Assembly: GCF_000368585.1 (NCBI RefSeq)
Contig: NZ_KB849556.1
Coordinates: 79,576-143,575, forward strand
From: Acinetobacter venetianus RAG-1 = CIP 110063
GTDB lineage: Bacteria > Pseudomonadota > Gammaproteobacteria > Pseudomonadales > Moraxellaceae
Length of the DNA: 64,000 nucleotides
Direction: 5' to 3'
This document shows positions 1-9,557 of this stretch, in pieces. Each line of letters starts with the position of its first letter. Position 1 is the stretch's first letter. The notes beneath the pieces were generated by a model. The model searched no databases and was not told the origin of the DNA. It saw nothing but the letters and a program-made list of their open reading frames with translations. Position numbers and translations under genes: made by a program.

Positions 1-270
1 TTTTTGCTCAGTCCAACCTTCTGCTTTCTCAACGCTTTCATCATTGTTGAAGAATTTCTCACGTTGCTCTTCAAGGAATTTTTTTGCATCAGGTTCAAAC
101 ACATTTAAGCGTTTTTCATTGATGAGCGTGGTTTGGTGTTTTAGCCATTCCTGCCAAGCCTGTTTCGATACAGTCTCAAAAAGCTCTTGACCCTTTGCTC
201 CTGGAAAAGGTGCAAAGTCTAAGCCCTCTAATTCTTTTTGATACTTACGGCAAAATACTTGTCTAGTCAT
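1..270 (-). CDS. yggX: YggX-family probable Fe(II)-trafficking protein (3' end cut by window)
   Basis: Small cytoplasmic protein of the YggX family, linked to protection of iron-sulfur proteins from oxidative damage. The visible N-terminus has the family pattern, with a conserved Cys at residue 7 ([11 protein letters not shown]), then the GLDFAPFPG and W-x-E-W segments and the stretch ending [12 protein letters not shown]. The family is about 90 residues long and 90 codons are visible, so only the last residue or two and the stop lie outside the window. Two adjacent ATG codons exist (273 and 270). The second is preferred because AAGGA is then better spaced. It lies 9 bp downstream of the argH stop on the same strand, so cotranscription is likely. 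Confidence 0.9.
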   Translation of the reverse strand, partial: MTRQVFCRKYQKELEGLDFAPFPGAKGQELFETVSKQAWQEWLKHQTTLINEKRLNVFEPDAKKFLEEQREKFFNNDESVEKAEGWTEQK

Positions 271-279
271 CATAAATCC

Positions 280-1713
280 TTAAGCGTATAGCTGTTCTAG
301 GCGAGTGTGTGCACGAGCGATTGCAGCTTCAACTTGTTTAGGTGCAGTGCCACCAATATGATCACGCGCATTCACAGAAGCTTCTAAGGTGAGTGCTTTA
401 TCGAACACATCCGCAGTAATGAGATCAGAGAATTGTTGAAGCTGTACAAGTGTTAATTCAGATAAATCTTTCTCTTCGGCAACACCGAGCGCAACTGCCT
501 TACCTACGATTTCATGTGCATCACGGAAAGCAACACCTTTCTTCACAAGATAGTCAGCAAGGTCTGTTGCTGTTGAGAAACCACGTAATGCAGCTTCACG
601 CATAATTTCAATATTTGGTACTAATGCTGGCACCATGTCAGCAAACGCCATCAATGAACCACGGACAGTATCAATCGCATCGAATAGTGGCTCTTTGTCT
701 TCTTGGTTATCTTTGTTATACGCCAAAGGCTGACCTTTCATGAGTGTCAGTAAGCTAATTAAATCACCAAAAACACGACCAGATTTACCACGTACTAACT
801 CAGGAACATCTGGATTTTTCTTCTGTGGCATGATTGATGAGCCAGTACAGAAACGATCAGGAATGTTGATGAATTTGAACTGTGCTGAAGTCCATAAAAT
901 GAGCTCTTCAGACATACGTGATAAATGCATCATGATTAACGACGCTGCTGCATTAAATTCAATTGCAAAGTCGCGGTCAGAAACTGCATCTAATGAGTTT
1001 TCTGAAACAGCTTCAAAGCCTAAAAGTTCTGCGGTATAGGCACGATCAATCGGGTAGGTTGTACCTGCCAAAGCTGCTGAGCCGAGAGGCATACGATTGA
1101 CACGTTTGCGACAGTCTTGTAAGCGCTCAGTATCACGTACCAACATTTCAAACCAAGCTAATAAGTGATGACCAAAAGTTACAGGCTGAGCTGTTTGTAA
1201 ATGCGTAAAACCAGGCATGATGGTATTGGTGTTTTGGCTTGCTAAGCTGAGAAGGCCTTTTTGTAAACGTAGAAGCAGACCTAAAATGTCATCAATTTCA
1301 TCACGTAGATATAAGCGAATATCTGTTGCAACTTGGTCATTGCGACTGCGACCTGTATGAAGTTTCTTACCTGTAATACCAATGCGTTGAGTCAAACGAG
1401 ACTCAATGTTCATGTGCACGTCTTCTAGATCAATGCGCCATTCAAAGTTACCCGCTTCAATTTCTGCTTTAATCGTCGTTAAACCTTGAATGATGTCATC
1501 ACGTTCAGCTTCAGTAAGTACACCGACTTTAGCGAGCATTGTTGCATGTGCAATTGAACCAGCAATATCTTGTTTATAAAAACGTTGGTCAAATTGCACA
1601 GATGCTGTAAATTCTGCAACAAAAGCATCTGTTGCTTCAGAGAAGCGACCGCCCCACATACCAGAGGTTTGATTAGGGCTTGCTGAAGATGAGGATTGAG
1701 AAGATGTGGTCAT
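280..1713 (-). CDS. argH: Argininosuccinate lyase
   Basis: Catalyses the last step of arginine synthesis, splitting argininosuccinate into arginine and fumarate in the cytoplasm. The 477-residue length is slightly above the usual ~460, owing to a Ser/Thr-rich N-terminal extension before the conserved MWGGRF start of the family. The superfamily signature [12 protein letters not shown], the mobile loop with the catalytic Ser, is intact. So are the [12 protein letters not shown] and [10 protein letters not shown] substrate-binding segments. It is divergent from the histidine kinase gene, the same arrangement seen upstream of algZ/algR in pseudomonads. A start at the internal Met before WGGRF is possible but would be unusually short. 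Confidence 0.97.
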   Translation of the reverse strand: MTTSSQSSSSASPNQTSGMWGGRFSEATDAFVAEFTASVQFDQRFYKQDIAGSIAHATMLAKVGVLTEAERDDIIQGLTTIKAEIEAGNFEWRIDLEDVHMNIESRLTQRIGITGKKLHTGRSRNDQVATDIRLYLRDEIDDILGLLLRLQKGLLSLASQNTNTIMPGFTHLQTAQPVTFGHHLLAWFEMLVRDTERLQDCRKRVNRMPLGSAALAGTTYPIDRAYTAELLGFEAVSENSLDAVSDRDFAIEFNAAASLIMMHLSRMSEELILWTSAQFKFINIPDRFCTGSSIMPQKKNPDVPELVRGKSGRVFGDLISLLTLMKGQPLAYNKDNQEDKEPLFDAIDTVRGSLMAFADMVPALVPNIEIMREAALRGFSTATDLADYLVKKGVAFRDAHEIVGKAVALGVAEEKDLSELTLVQLQQFSDLITADVFDKALTLEASVNARDHIGGTAPKQVEAAIARAHTRLEQLYA

Positions 1714-1799
1714 GGCGGCTCAGTAAAATAAAAAAGAGTATAGCAAATCCAAACGCAGTTGCCGAAACTCGACGTAAGAAGTTATCGCAATCTCGTCAG

Positions 1800-2846
1800 A
1801 TGAATTTATCAGGGTCTTATTTTTTTACGAAAATTGGCCAATGGCAACACTTATTAGAATTAATTGTGGCAAGTAACGTTTTAGCGATGGTTTTAGCGCT
1901 TGCAGAAGCACGCTCGTGGGAAGCATTAGAATGGCTTCGATTTTTACAATTCATGTTTTTTATTAATTGGGTGATTTTATCTTTTTCTGCACTTGTGGAT
2001 TATTTCCAAGAATTTTTTGCCAAATTTAGCCAGAAAGTTGCATTAACACTTGGTTTTCTGTTACTTCAGATGATTGTGTTATTTACCACTTGTGCGGTGA
2101 ATATTATTCAATTTTGGGCGACACGTTCGAGTCAGTTCTCTGAAGAAATTCTGTTTCATGGTGCGAGCTTGCATTTGGGCTATGGAGTCTTGCTAGGTGC
2201 ATTCTGTTTGCGCTATTTATATATGCGTGAACAATGGCTTAACCAGCAGTACAGTGAGCTGAATGCGCGTATTCAGGCCATGCAGGCTAGAATCCATCCA
2301 CATTTTTTATTTAATAGTTTAAATAGTGTGGTGAGTTTGATCGCGATTGATCCTGATAAAGCCGAAAATATGCTAATCAATTTATCGCGGTTATTTAGAG
2401 CGAGTTTTCAAGAGCTGAAATTGGTGAGTTTGAATGAGGAAATTGATCTCTGTCAGCAGTATTTAAGTATAGAAAAAATGCGTTTGGGTGAGCGTTTAAA
2501 TGTAGAATGGAACATACAAGCGACACCAATTGAATTAAAACGTGTGACGATTCCATTATTAACGTTGCAACCTTTGCTAGAGAATAGTATTTTTCATGGG
2601 GTGGAATCGGTTTTGCAGCCATCTACAATCAGCGTATTGGTTGAAATATTGCAAAATCAAGTCAGTATAGTCATTACTAACCCTTATTCTCACGATAAAA
2701 TAAAATCGAGAAAAGGGAATGGTATTGCGATAGAAAATGTGGAACAACGCTTGAAAGCTTATTATGGGCGGTCGGTGAAGTTTCAGGTCTATGGGGGAGC
2801 GTCCTTATATACGACTGTGGTGAGTTACCACTATCGAGTAAAATAA
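1800..2846 (+). CDS. algZ: LytS/AlgZ-type sensor histidine kinase
   Basis: Membrane sensor kinase of the LytS/AlgZ (FimS) type, presumed to signal to the adjacent LytTR regulator. The N-terminal ~150 residues contain about four hydrophobic segments. These are followed by the His_kinase motif (RIHPHFLFNSLNSV), then an ATPase domain with an N-box (LLENSIFHG) and a glycine box (KGNGIAIENVEQRL). The reading frame is open upstream to 1680 and would overlap argH. I chose the ATG at 1800 because it avoids the overlap and starts just before the SYFF-containing first membrane region typical of the family, although its RBS is weak. Gene order argH-algZ-algR-hemC matches Pseudomonas, where the pair controls type IV pili and virulence; that role here is inferred. 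Confidence 0.85.
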   Translation: MNLSGSYFFTKIGQWQHLLELIVASNVLAMVLALAEARSWEALEWLRFLQFMFFINWVILSFSALVDYFQEFFAKFSQKVALTLGFLLLQMIVLFTTCAVNIIQFWATRSSQFSEEILFHGASLHLGYGVLLGAFCLRYLYMREQWLNQQYSELNARIQAMQARIHPHFLFNSLNSVVSLIAIDPDKAENMLINLSRLFRASFQELKLVSLNEEIDLCQQYLSIEKMRLGERLNVEWNIQATPIELKRVTIPLLTLQPLLENSIFHGVESVLQPSTISVLVEILQNQVSIVITNPYSHDKIKSRKGNGIAIENVEQRLKAYYGRSVKFQVYGGASLYTTVVSYHYRVK

Positions 2847-2903
2847 TAAGTCGAGTTAACCATAAAAAATATGGATGAAGTTAACGGTGACAAGGAGGAG
2901 AGG

Positions 2904-3644
2904 ATGAAAGTTCTGATTGCTGATGATGAACCTCTCGCAGTAGAGCGTTTGTCACGTTTGGTGACCCAAATGGGGCATGAAGTGATTGCGACGGCGCATC
3001 ATGGGCAGGATGTGTTAAATCATATTGAAAACGACTCGCCCGATGTCGTTTTATTAGATATTCAAATGCCAGGGATGAATGGTTTGGAATGTGCTGAACA
3101 ACTCAGCCGTTTAAATCCGCGTCCAGCAATTATTTTTTGCACGGCATATGATCAACATGCATTGGAAGCATTTAAATTTCAAGCACAAGGATATTTGCTT
3201 AAACCTGTTGCACAACAAGACTTACAGCAGGTTTTTAATAATTTAACTCAATTAACACAAGCACAAATGACTGGTTTACAACAACAAGACAATATGTACG
3301 ATACCAAAGCCCAACGCCATCAAATTGCTGCGAAAACTTATCGCGGGGTCGAACTCATTCCACTGGAAAATGTTTATTATTTTCTTGCTGATCAAAAATA
3401 CGTTACGGTTCGCCATAAAAATGGCAGCGTATTAATTGATGAGACGTTAAAAGACTTAGAGCTTGAATTTTCGGATCGTTTTATTCGCATTCACCGTAAT
3501 GCACTCGTTTCTTTAGATTATTTGGAAGGACTGGAGTTGGTTGCCGCGGGGCAATATCAAGTACGGTTGCGAGAACTTGATGAGCGCTTGTCGGTGAGTC
3601 GTCGCCATTTGCCGAGTCTACGAGAGTGTATGCATCAGTTGTAA
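2904..3644 (+). CDS. algR: LytTR-family response regulator (AlgR-like)
   Basis: Response regulator paired with the upstream sensor kinase. The receiver domain (residues 1-~120) shows the acidic pair D7/D8, the phosphoacceptor D52 in VVLLDIQMPG and the conserved Lys in LLKPV. The C-terminal LytTR DNA-binding domain (~140-246) includes the VYYFLADQKYVTV strand and the FIRIHRNALV segment. The frame is open upstream to 2871, but the ATG at 2904 has an excellent Shine-Dalgarno (AAGGAGG) and begins exactly at the receiver fold, so it is taken as the start. The 246-residue length fits AlgR. It lies 57 bp after algZ and about 110 bp before hemC. Confidence 0.93.
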   Translation: MKVLIADDEPLAVERLSRLVTQMGHEVIATAHHGQDVLNHIENDSPDVVLLDIQMPGMNGLECAEQLSRLNPRPAIIFCTAYDQHALEAFKFQAQGYLLKPVAQQDLQQVFNNLTQLTQAQMTGLQQQDNMYDTKAQRHQIAAKTYRGVELIPLENVYYFLADQKYVTVRHKNGSVLIDETLKDLELEFSDRFIRIHRNALVSLDYLEGLELVAAGQYQVRLRELDERLSVSRRHLPSLRECMHQL

Positions 3645-3754
3645 TCAGGCAGTTTTCTGTAGGATAGCGCACACTTTGTGATTTTTTGCTTGCAATTTTA
3701 GATGAGCAAGTTAAGTTTGGAACAATTGCTTTGATCAATACTTAACTTAGATTT

Positions 3755-4672
3755 ATGAAAACCCTAAAAATTGCAACTCGACAAAGCCCACTTGCTCTTT
3801 GGCAGGCCGAGCATATTCGTTCTCGTTTAAATGCGCTTTATCCAGATTTAACGGTTGAATTGGTTAAGTTTGTGACGCAGGGTGACAAGATTCTTGATAC
3901 GCCCTTGGCTAAAATTGGCGGCAAGGGCTTATTTGTAAAAGAGCTAGAGGCTGCTTTACTCGATGGGCGTGCTGACTTGGCTGTACATTCGATGAAAGAT
4001 GTCCCGATGCACTTGCCTGAGGGTTTGAGTTTAGCGGTGATCTGCGAGCGTGAAGATCCTTTAGATGCTTTTGTATCAAACCAATATCCGCATTTTGATG
4101 AGTTACCGCAAGGTGCCAAAGTTGGGACTTCAAGTTTGCGCCGTAAATGTCAGATTTTACAGCAACGTCCTGATTTGGAAATTATTGATCTGCGTGGGAA
4201 TGTTGGCACACGTTTATCGAAACTAGATGATGGTCTGTATGATGCGATTATTTTAGCAAGTGCAGGTTTAAAGCGTCTAGGATTAGAAGATCGTATTCGT
4301 CACTGTTTAACACCAGTAGTAAGTTTACCTGCGGTGGGACAAGGTGCATTGGGTCTAGAATGCCGTACAAATGATGATGAATTATTAAAGCTTATCCAAC
4401 CTTTACAACACGAAGAAACCTCGATTTGTGTGCGTGCTGAACGCGCATTCAATGCCTATTTAGAAGGTGGATGCCAAGTTCCAATCGCGGGTTATGCGAC
4501 TTTGCAAAATAATCAGTTGAAAATCGAAGGGCGTGTGGGCAGTGTTGATGGTAAAACGCTACTGAAAGAACAGTTAGATGGCACAGCGGAAAATGCTGAA
4601 CAATTGGGTGTGCAGCTCGCACAACGATTATTAGAGCAAGGCGCCGGTGAACTGCTCAAAGCGCTTTATTAA
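3755..4672 (+). CDS. hemC: Hydroxymethylbilane synthase (porphobilinogen deaminase)
   Basis: Condenses four porphobilinogen units to hydroxymethylbilane in heme synthesis. The 305-residue length is typical. The dipyrromethane cofactor-binding Cys is C240 in [12 protein letters not shown]. The catalytic Asp is D82 in HSMKDVPM, and the Arg-rich substrate region TSSLRRKCQ is present. Its stop overlaps the hemD start by one base (TAATG), so the two are translationally coupled. Confidence 0.98.
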   Translation: MKTLKIATRQSPLALWQAEHIRSRLNALYPDLTVELVKFVTQGDKILDTPLAKIGGKGLFVKELEAALLDGRADLAVHSMKDVPMHLPEGLSLAVICEREDPLDAFVSNQYPHFDELPQGAKVGTSSLRRKCQILQQRPDLEIIDLRGNVGTRLSKLDDGLYDAIILASAGLKRLGLEDRIRHCLTPVVSLPAVGQGALGLECRTNDDELLKLIQPLQHEETSICVRAERAFNAYLEGGCQVPIAGYATLQNNQLKIEGRVGSVDGKTLLKEQLDGTAENAEQLGVQLAQRLLEQGAGELLKALY

Positions 4673-5448
4673 TGTTATTTATCAATACTCGCCCACAAGA
4701 TAGAGCCTCTACATTAACAGAGGCTCTTGTTGATGCGGGGTATCAGGTTGAAACATTACCATTGCTTGAACTGACAGCTGTGCCATTTTCTATCGAGTTG
4801 CAGCAGCTCTATCAGCAGCTTGAACAAACTCAAGTGATTGTTGTGGTGAGTCCTACAGCCGTTGAGGTTGGAATGCGATATCTGCAACAAGCAAACATTG
4901 ATTTGGTGCAGTTAACACATATTCAGTGGATTGCTGTGGGGCAAGCAACCGCACAGGCATTGGCAAAATTTAAAATAGAAAGCCTCGTTCCTGAGGTAGA
5001 AAGTTCTGAAGGCATGCTGGATTTACCAATTTTAAAGCAACAAGATCACCTTAAACAGATTGCTTTTTGGCGTGGTTTAGGTGGACGACAATTCATGATG
5101 CAGCAATTACAGCAACAAGGAATTTCAGTTCTCAATTTTGTGCTTTATCGCCGTCAGTGTCCTGAATTAAGTGTCATAAAAACTCCTACAATTTTAAAAA
5201 ATATTGAATCTCATCAGCAGGTTGCGGTGTTGATTAGTAGTGAAGCCAGTTGGAACAATTGGCAGCAATTAACCTCGCAAAATCAAGTAGAAGCAGAGTG
5301 GATCTATTTGACGCTTGGTGAGCGACTGACACAGTTATTAACACATTCACAAGCATTGTTAAATCAAGCAAGTAACATTATTCAGCTTGAAAAGTTATCT
5401 GCATCAGAGATTATTCACCGTATGCGTTGCTGGCAAGGAAAGGTATGA
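4672..5448 (+). CDS. hemD: Uroporphyrinogen-III synthase
   Basis: Cyclises hydroxymethylbilane to uroporphyrinogen III with inversion of ring D. The 258-residue protein is poorly conserved in sequence, as the family always is. It shows the N-terminal NTRPQDRA segment, the VSPTAVEVG loop and the central IAFWRGLGGRQ region expected of HemD. Placement directly after hemC with a 1-base overlap, and before the HemX and HemY proteins, makes the assignment firm. Confidence 0.93.
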   Translation: MLFINTRPQDRASTLTEALVDAGYQVETLPLLELTAVPFSIELQQLYQQLEQTQVIVVVSPTAVEVGMRYLQQANIDLVQLTHIQWIAVGQATAQALAKFKIESLVPEVESSEGMLDLPILKQQDHLKQIAFWRGLGGRQFMMQQLQQQGISVLNFVLYRRQCPELSVIKTPTILKNIESHQQVAVLISSEASWNNWQQLTSQNQVEAEWIYLTLGERLTQLLTHSQALLNQASNIIQLEKLSASEIIHRMRCWQGKV

Positions 5449-6275
5449 GAAAAATTGTTTATTTGATTCTATTGCTAAGTTTATTGTGGTTAGCAAAACT
5501 TAGTTATAATGTCGCGCAATATTCTCAAACAACACCTGAATTACAACAGCAACTTGCCCAAACTGAGCAACGTTATTCCTTACTCAATGATCAATTTGTA
5601 GCTTTACAGCGCCAAGTGCAGAGTGGACGCGCTGCAGAACCTGTTGAAAATAGTATTCCACCTCCGATGATGATGGTGGGTGTTGCACCTGTTATTTTAA
5701 TTAAGCAACATTTAGAGTTGGTTCAGTTTGCTATTGATCAACAACAGTTTATTTATGCGTTAGAGCACCTCAACCAACTACAACAACAAATCGTTCAATA
5801 CAATGTGGCTCCTGCTTTACAACAAAGTTTAATGAAAGCGATAGAGCAAGATCGTCTTGCCATTCAGCAGTATGTTTTAGCTCAAACTCAGCAACAGCAG
5901 CAGCTAGATAACTTATTGCAGCAACTGGATCAGCGTTTACAAGCCGAGATTGATAATCCAACCGTACAAAAGGTAAAAAGTGAAAATCGGGCTTGGTGGA
6001 AATGGTTTAGTTTTGAAAAAGTGCAACGTGCCGCACCAGATTTAATTAACCGTTCAATTATCTTAAAAGAAGCTCAGCTACGTTTATTGCTAGCATCTCA
6101 AGCTTTACATCACAATCAGATGTCTGAATATCGAAAATCAATTTTAGAGGTGATGCAGATATTGGCAAATCTGCCTGATCGAGATAGCCAGCAAATGAAA
6201 ATGAAATTGGAAAAAATTTCAAATTTACCTACTGTACCTGCACCAAAACTTACAACACTTGGTTTGCTTGGATAA
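5445..6275 (+). CDS. hemX: HemX-like membrane protein
   Basis: Membrane-anchored protein of the HemX family (often annotated as uroporphyrinogen-III C-methyltransferase-like, although it lacks the methyltransferase domain). A single N-terminal hydrophobic segment (residues ~4-20) is followed by a Gln-rich, coiled-coil-prone periplasmic region and a C-terminal domain containing RAWWKWFSFEKVQ. The ATG at 5445 overlaps the hemD stop as ATGA. A start 18 bp upstream is open but has no reason to be preferred. The biochemical role of HemX is not established; the hemC-hemD-hemX-hemY order is the main support. Confidence 0.85.
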   Translation: MRKIVYLILLLSLLWLAKLSYNVAQYSQTTPELQQQLAQTEQRYSLLNDQFVALQRQVQSGRAAEPVENSIPPPMMMVGVAPVILIKQHLELVQFAIDQQQFIYALEHLNQLQQQIVQYNVAPALQQSLMKAIEQDRLAIQQYVLAQTQQQQQLDNLLQQLDQRLQAEIDNPTVQKVKSENRAWWKWFSFEKVQRAAPDLINRSIILKEAQLRLLLASQALHHNQMSEYRKSILEVMQILANLPDRDSQQMKMKLEKISNLPTVPAPKLTTLGLLG

Positions 6276-6281
6276 TTAACG

Positions 6282-7475
6282 ATGAAACATTTATTGCTGA
6301 TCTATTTATTTGCAACATTGTTGATATTTGCAGCTTTTGCGGTACTGAGTTTTGGTTACGGAAATGGTTATGTTTATATCTATTGGCGAGATTGGCAATT
6401 TCAAAGTAGTGCTTTGGGGCTGATTGCGCTCTTTATCGTGATTAGTTTGTTGGTGCAATTGGGATGGTTGTTTGGTAAACGTTACTTTGTAAGAGAGCAG
6501 CGCAAAAAAGAGACTGTTTTAAATTTCAAAGAACTTCACCCTTATGAGCAATTGGGTATTGTTTGGCTATTAGATGCGGCTAAAGATCAACAAGTCTTTA
6601 TTGAGCGCGTTTTTGCTCAGTCAGGCTTGCTGAGTAATATTATTGATGCACAGTTCGATTATAGAAATGGCGATTTTGATACTGCCTTACAAAGTTTAGA
6701 TAAATCAGCACCGATGGCATTTGAATTGGCTGAATTGTTACGAATAGATATTTTTTTAGAACGGCTAGAAACTGAAAAAGCGCTGACACATCTCGAATTT
6801 TTATCTCAGCACCAACTTTCGCCTTGGTTGACCGAGATTGAAAATGCATATCAACAGCGGATGACTGCATTATGGGGGAAATTAGCCTTACAAAAACCTT
6901 GGATATTTTTGCAGACAACACAGCATGGTTTATTAGATGCAGAGCATCGTGACTTGTGGTTGCAGCAACTCTTAATTCAGTTTGAACAGGCTTCAGTGGA
7001 TGACTTAGCACTGCTACAACAGCGTTATTTGGCATTGCAATCAGAGATTCAGCTTCGTCCATACAGCAGTAAAGTATTATGGCTAAAACTGTTGGCACGT
7101 ATGCCAGAAATGGGGCTTCAGCATGCTGATCTGGCTTTACATTTATTGCAAGAGCATTTTGACCCAGAAGTCTTTTATCTTTGGTTCCAGCAGCAGTTAT
7201 TAAAGCAAATTCCAGATTATCCCTATGTTGAGCAGCGTATTATTCAGCTTGAACAAAAATATACCAGTGTCCCGATGCTAACATTTGCGAAATGGCATGT
7301 TTATATGGCAACTGAGCGTAAATCTGAGGCAGAACAGCTATTGGCTTTATATCCAGATAATATTCTAATGAGTTATCTACGGATTAAATCAACTCTGGAT
7401 GACAACCCTGATTTAATCAGACAGTTGAATTTAATCTTTGAAAATGATGTTAATTTTCTTAATTTTAAGATATGA
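6282..7475 (+). CDS. hemY: HemY-like heme biosynthesis membrane protein
   Basis: Proteobacterial HemY-type protein (not protoporphyrinogen oxidase). It has two N-terminal membrane segments (about residues 3-25 and 41-62) and then a helical TPR-like region rich in Leu, Gln and Ala that extends to the C-terminus. Length 397 is normal for the family. It is 6 bp after hemX, and its stop overlaps the next gene by ATGA. Its precise molecular function is unknown. Confidence 0.85.
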   Translation: MKHLLLIYLFATLLIFAAFAVLSFGYGNGYVYIYWRDWQFQSSALGLIALFIVISLLVQLGWLFGKRYFVREQRKKETVLNFKELHPYEQLGIVWLLDAAKDQQVFIERVFAQSGLLSNIIDAQFDYRNGDFDTALQSLDKSAPMAFELAELLRIDIFLERLETEKALTHLEFLSQHQLSPWLTEIENAYQQRMTALWGKLALQKPWIFLQTTQHGLLDAEHRDLWLQQLLIQFEQASVDDLALLQQRYLALQSEIQLRPYSSKVLWLKLLARMPEMGLQHADLALHLLQEHFDPEVFYLWFQQQLLKQIPDYPYVEQRIIQLEQKYTSVPMLTFAKWHVYMATERKSEAEQLLALYPDNILMSYLRIKSTLDDNPDLIRQLNLIFENDVNFLNFKI

Positions 7476-7921
7476 GTGTAAATATGAAAGAGTTGTCTGT
7501 CTATCCTATCGTTCATGAACAAACCGTTGCTTGGGGTGATATGGATGCTTTTGGACATGTAAATAATGTACAGTATTATCGTTATATTGAGAGTGCCCGA
7601 ATTGCTTATTTAATGGCTTTAAATATATTCGATCAAGATATATTGACGGTTGTTGCATCTAGTCAGTGTAAATACTTAAGTCCTGTATTTTATCCAGATG
7701 TGCTGCATATTGGTGCGAGAATTGAGGAATTAAGGAATAGTGCTTTTCGTATGCATTATGTCTTATGGAGCAAAGCACAAAACCAAGTAGTTGCTACAGG
7801 AGAAGCTGTACTTGTCTGTGTGACGAAGCATGACTCAAAGAAAGTTAATATTCCTGATTCAATCCGAAATAAGATTATTCAACTCGAATCTAATGCTGGG
7901 CATAATCTAGTATCCCATTAA
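7472..7921 (+). CDS. Acyl-CoA thioesterase, 4HBT hotdog family
   Basis: Hotdog-fold thioesterase of 149 residues, related to the 4-hydroxybenzoyl-CoA thioesterase/YbgC/FadM group, expected to hydrolyse acyl-CoA esters. The signature WGDMDAFGHVNNVQYYRYIE carries the catalytic Asp (second D of the D-x-D) and the HVNN motif that begins the central helix. The start codon overlaps the hemY stop. An alternative ATG lies 12 bp downstream. The physiological substrate cannot be told from sequence. Confidence 0.88.
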   Translation: MSVNMKELSVYPIVHEQTVAWGDMDAFGHVNNVQYYRYIESARIAYLMALNIFDQDILTVVASSQCKYLSPVFYPDVLHIGARIEELRNSAFRMHYVLWSKAQNQVVATGEAVLVCVTKHDSKKVNIPDSIRNKIIQLESNAGHNLVSH

Positions 7922-8308
7922 TAATTATAAAGACTATTATGTCTATTTTGGTATTTTATTGCGAAGATTTATACAGTTGTTATTGATGGTCAATAGAAAT
8001 TATAGTAACTGTATAAATCATCCAATAGGTAAAATATTTCATAAAAATTAAGATTCAATTAATATTTATAATAACCAAGTGTTAAATTTTTTTATTATAG
8101 TTCTTAAGTTTGATTAAATATTTTGACTTAAATTTAGGATTTTTCTTAGCTTTATTGTAAATATAAGCTGATTTATTGAGGTCTTGTGATTAAGTCGACT
8201 ATTTTAATATTGATTATTTAATTGTATATAAATTAATATTGAATTGAATTTTTAATTCATTTTTTATTTTTGAGTGATATATCCCCTTTTTGAGTTGGAG
8301 TGGTTCTA
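7922..8308. other. AT-rich intergenic region before hns with nested inverted repeats
   Basis: No credible coding frame is visible. The region is strongly A/T-rich, as often seen upstream of H-NS-type genes. It contains a perfect 13-bp inverted repeat (7966-7978 and 8007-8019) enclosing a smaller 5-bp stem with a TGG loop (7982-7994). No U-tract follows, so it is not a simple terminator. A promoter for the H-NS gene must lie here but no clear -35/-10 pair stands out. Confidence 0.7.
7966..8019. repeat. Perfect 13-bp inverted repeat with nested hairpin
   Basis: The left arm GATTTATACAGTT (7966-7978) and right arm AACTGTATAAATC (8007-8019) are exact reverse complements separated by 28 bp. Within the spacer ATTGA-TGG-TCAAT (7982-7994) forms a second small hairpin. 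It could be a structured RNA or a pair of operator half-sites. Confidence 0.75.
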
Positions 8309-8635
8309 ATGAAACCAGATATTAGTGATTTGTCTGTTGAAGATCTAAAGCGTTTACAAGCAGAAGCAGAAGCTTTAATTGCGAGTAAAAAAGATCAGGC
8401 AATCGAAGATGCTTATAATCAAATTATCGCGATTGCTGAAAAAGTTGGCTTTAGCGTAGAAGAGTTATTGGAAGTTGGCGAGCAAAAGCGTAAAAAAACA
8501 ACACGTAAAGCTGTAGAGCCACGTTATCGCAATAAAAATAATACTGAAGAAACTTGGACTGGTCGTGGTAAGCAACCACGCTGGTTAGTTGCAGAATTAG
8601 AAAAAGGTGCAAAACTTGAAGATTTCTTAATCTAA
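8309..8635 (+). CDS. hns: H-NS family nucleoid-associated protein
   Basis: DNA-binding nucleoid protein expected to bind AT-rich DNA and silence horizontally acquired genes. The N-terminal half (residues 1-~60) is a charged, coiled-coil-prone oligomerisation region. After a Lys-rich linker (KRKKTTRK), the C-terminal domain carries the H-NS signature TWTGRGKQPRWL, whose GRGKQP loop inserts into the minor groove. The 108-residue length is slightly shorter than enterobacterial H-NS (~137). ATG 8309 is chosen over GTG 8300 because the GGAG-like RBS is correctly spaced. Confidence 0.92.
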   Translation: MKPDISDLSVEDLKRLQAEAEALIASKKDQAIEDAYNQIIAIAEKVGFSVEELLEVGEQKRKKTTRKAVEPRYRNKNNTEETWTGRGKQPRWLVAELEKGAKLEDFLI

Positions 8636-8687
8636 TCAAGTTTGAAAGTCATCGTTTTGTCATACGATGATTTTATCCTTCATTAAA

Positions 8688-8715
8688 AGCCAGGCTTAAA
8701 AAGCTTGGTTTTTTT
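8688..8715 (+). terminator. Rho-independent terminator after hns
   Basis: Stem CCAGGCTT / AAGCTTGG (one G·U pair) with an AAA loop, followed directly by a run of T residues, about 50 bp after the hns stop. Confidence 0.85.
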
Positions 8716-8813
8716 ATATGAGAGAATTGGCGATGTTGAAAAAGTATGCATAATGTCATTTATAGAGCGAGTGTCTCAACACGGATGATATTTTGCATGT
8801 TGGTAAGGGTTGA

Positions 8814-9557
8814 ATGAAAAAAAAGACCAAGCAATGGAGATGGTGGATTTTCGCCATTTTTGCATTTTTAATTTTTATTATTTTACAGATTCCAGCGACA
8901 TGGTTAATTGCGAAATTTTCAAAAAATAATCAAATATTACATAATGTCAGCGGTAACATTTGGCAAGGGCAGGCAGATTGGCAACGTGGTCAATTGCGTG
9001 GTTCTGTTCATTGGAAAACACGCCCTTTAGATTTGCTGTTATTGCGCCTCGGTGCTCATCTTGATATTCATAGTGGCAATACTCAATTCAATGGGGTTTT
9101 TGGCTATGGTCTAGGCCAAAAAATCATGATTAAGGATTTACAAGGTGAAATTTCACCGGAAACCTTAAAATACTTCGCTAACTGGCAATGGCCAGAAAAT
9201 GCGATTCAGTTAAAAGATGCGCAGTTGAATTATCAAAAAGAAAAAGGATTCAGTGCAACTGAAGGGCAGCTAAATTGGGGCGGTGGTGCATTGACTTATA
9301 CATTCGGTCAGCGCCAAGATCGTATGAATATGCCTTCTTTAGTTGCTGAAATGAAAGATGAAAACGGACAATTACAAATAGATGTTCGTGATCAACGTAG
9401 CCAAAAAATGGCAAATCTCAGTTTAGATGCTGGCTTAATGTTGGACGTACAACTTACCCAGCGAATGCTTCTTAATATTCCATCCTATCAAGGTAAAGCG
9501 GGTTTAGACACTTATGTGGTCAGCTCACGCCAACCGTTATTGCAGGGTGGTTTCTAA
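8814..9557 (+). CDS. gspN: Type II secretion system protein N
   Basis: Inner-membrane-anchored, mostly periplasmic component of the type II secretion apparatus. A basic N-terminus (KKKTKQWRWW) and one membrane helix (~residues 10-34) precede a beta-rich periplasmic part. The pattern VSGNIWQGQADWQRGQLRGS resembles the repeated LxGTVWxG-type strand typical of GspN. At 247 residues the length is normal. The stop overlaps gspC by one base (TAATG). GspN is absent from many type II systems. Confidence 0.88.
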   Translation: MKKKTKQWRWWIFAIFAFLIFIILQIPATWLIAKFSKNNQILHNVSGNIWQGQADWQRGQLRGSVHWKTRPLDLLLLRLGAHLDIHSGNTQFNGVFGYGLGQKIMIKDLQGEISPETLKYFANWQWPENAIQLKDAQLNYQKEKGFSATEGQLNWGGGALTYTFGQRQDRMNMPSLVAEMKDENGQLQIDVRDQRSQKMANLSLDAGLMLDVQLTQRMLLNIPSYQGKAGLDTYVVSSRQPLLQGGF

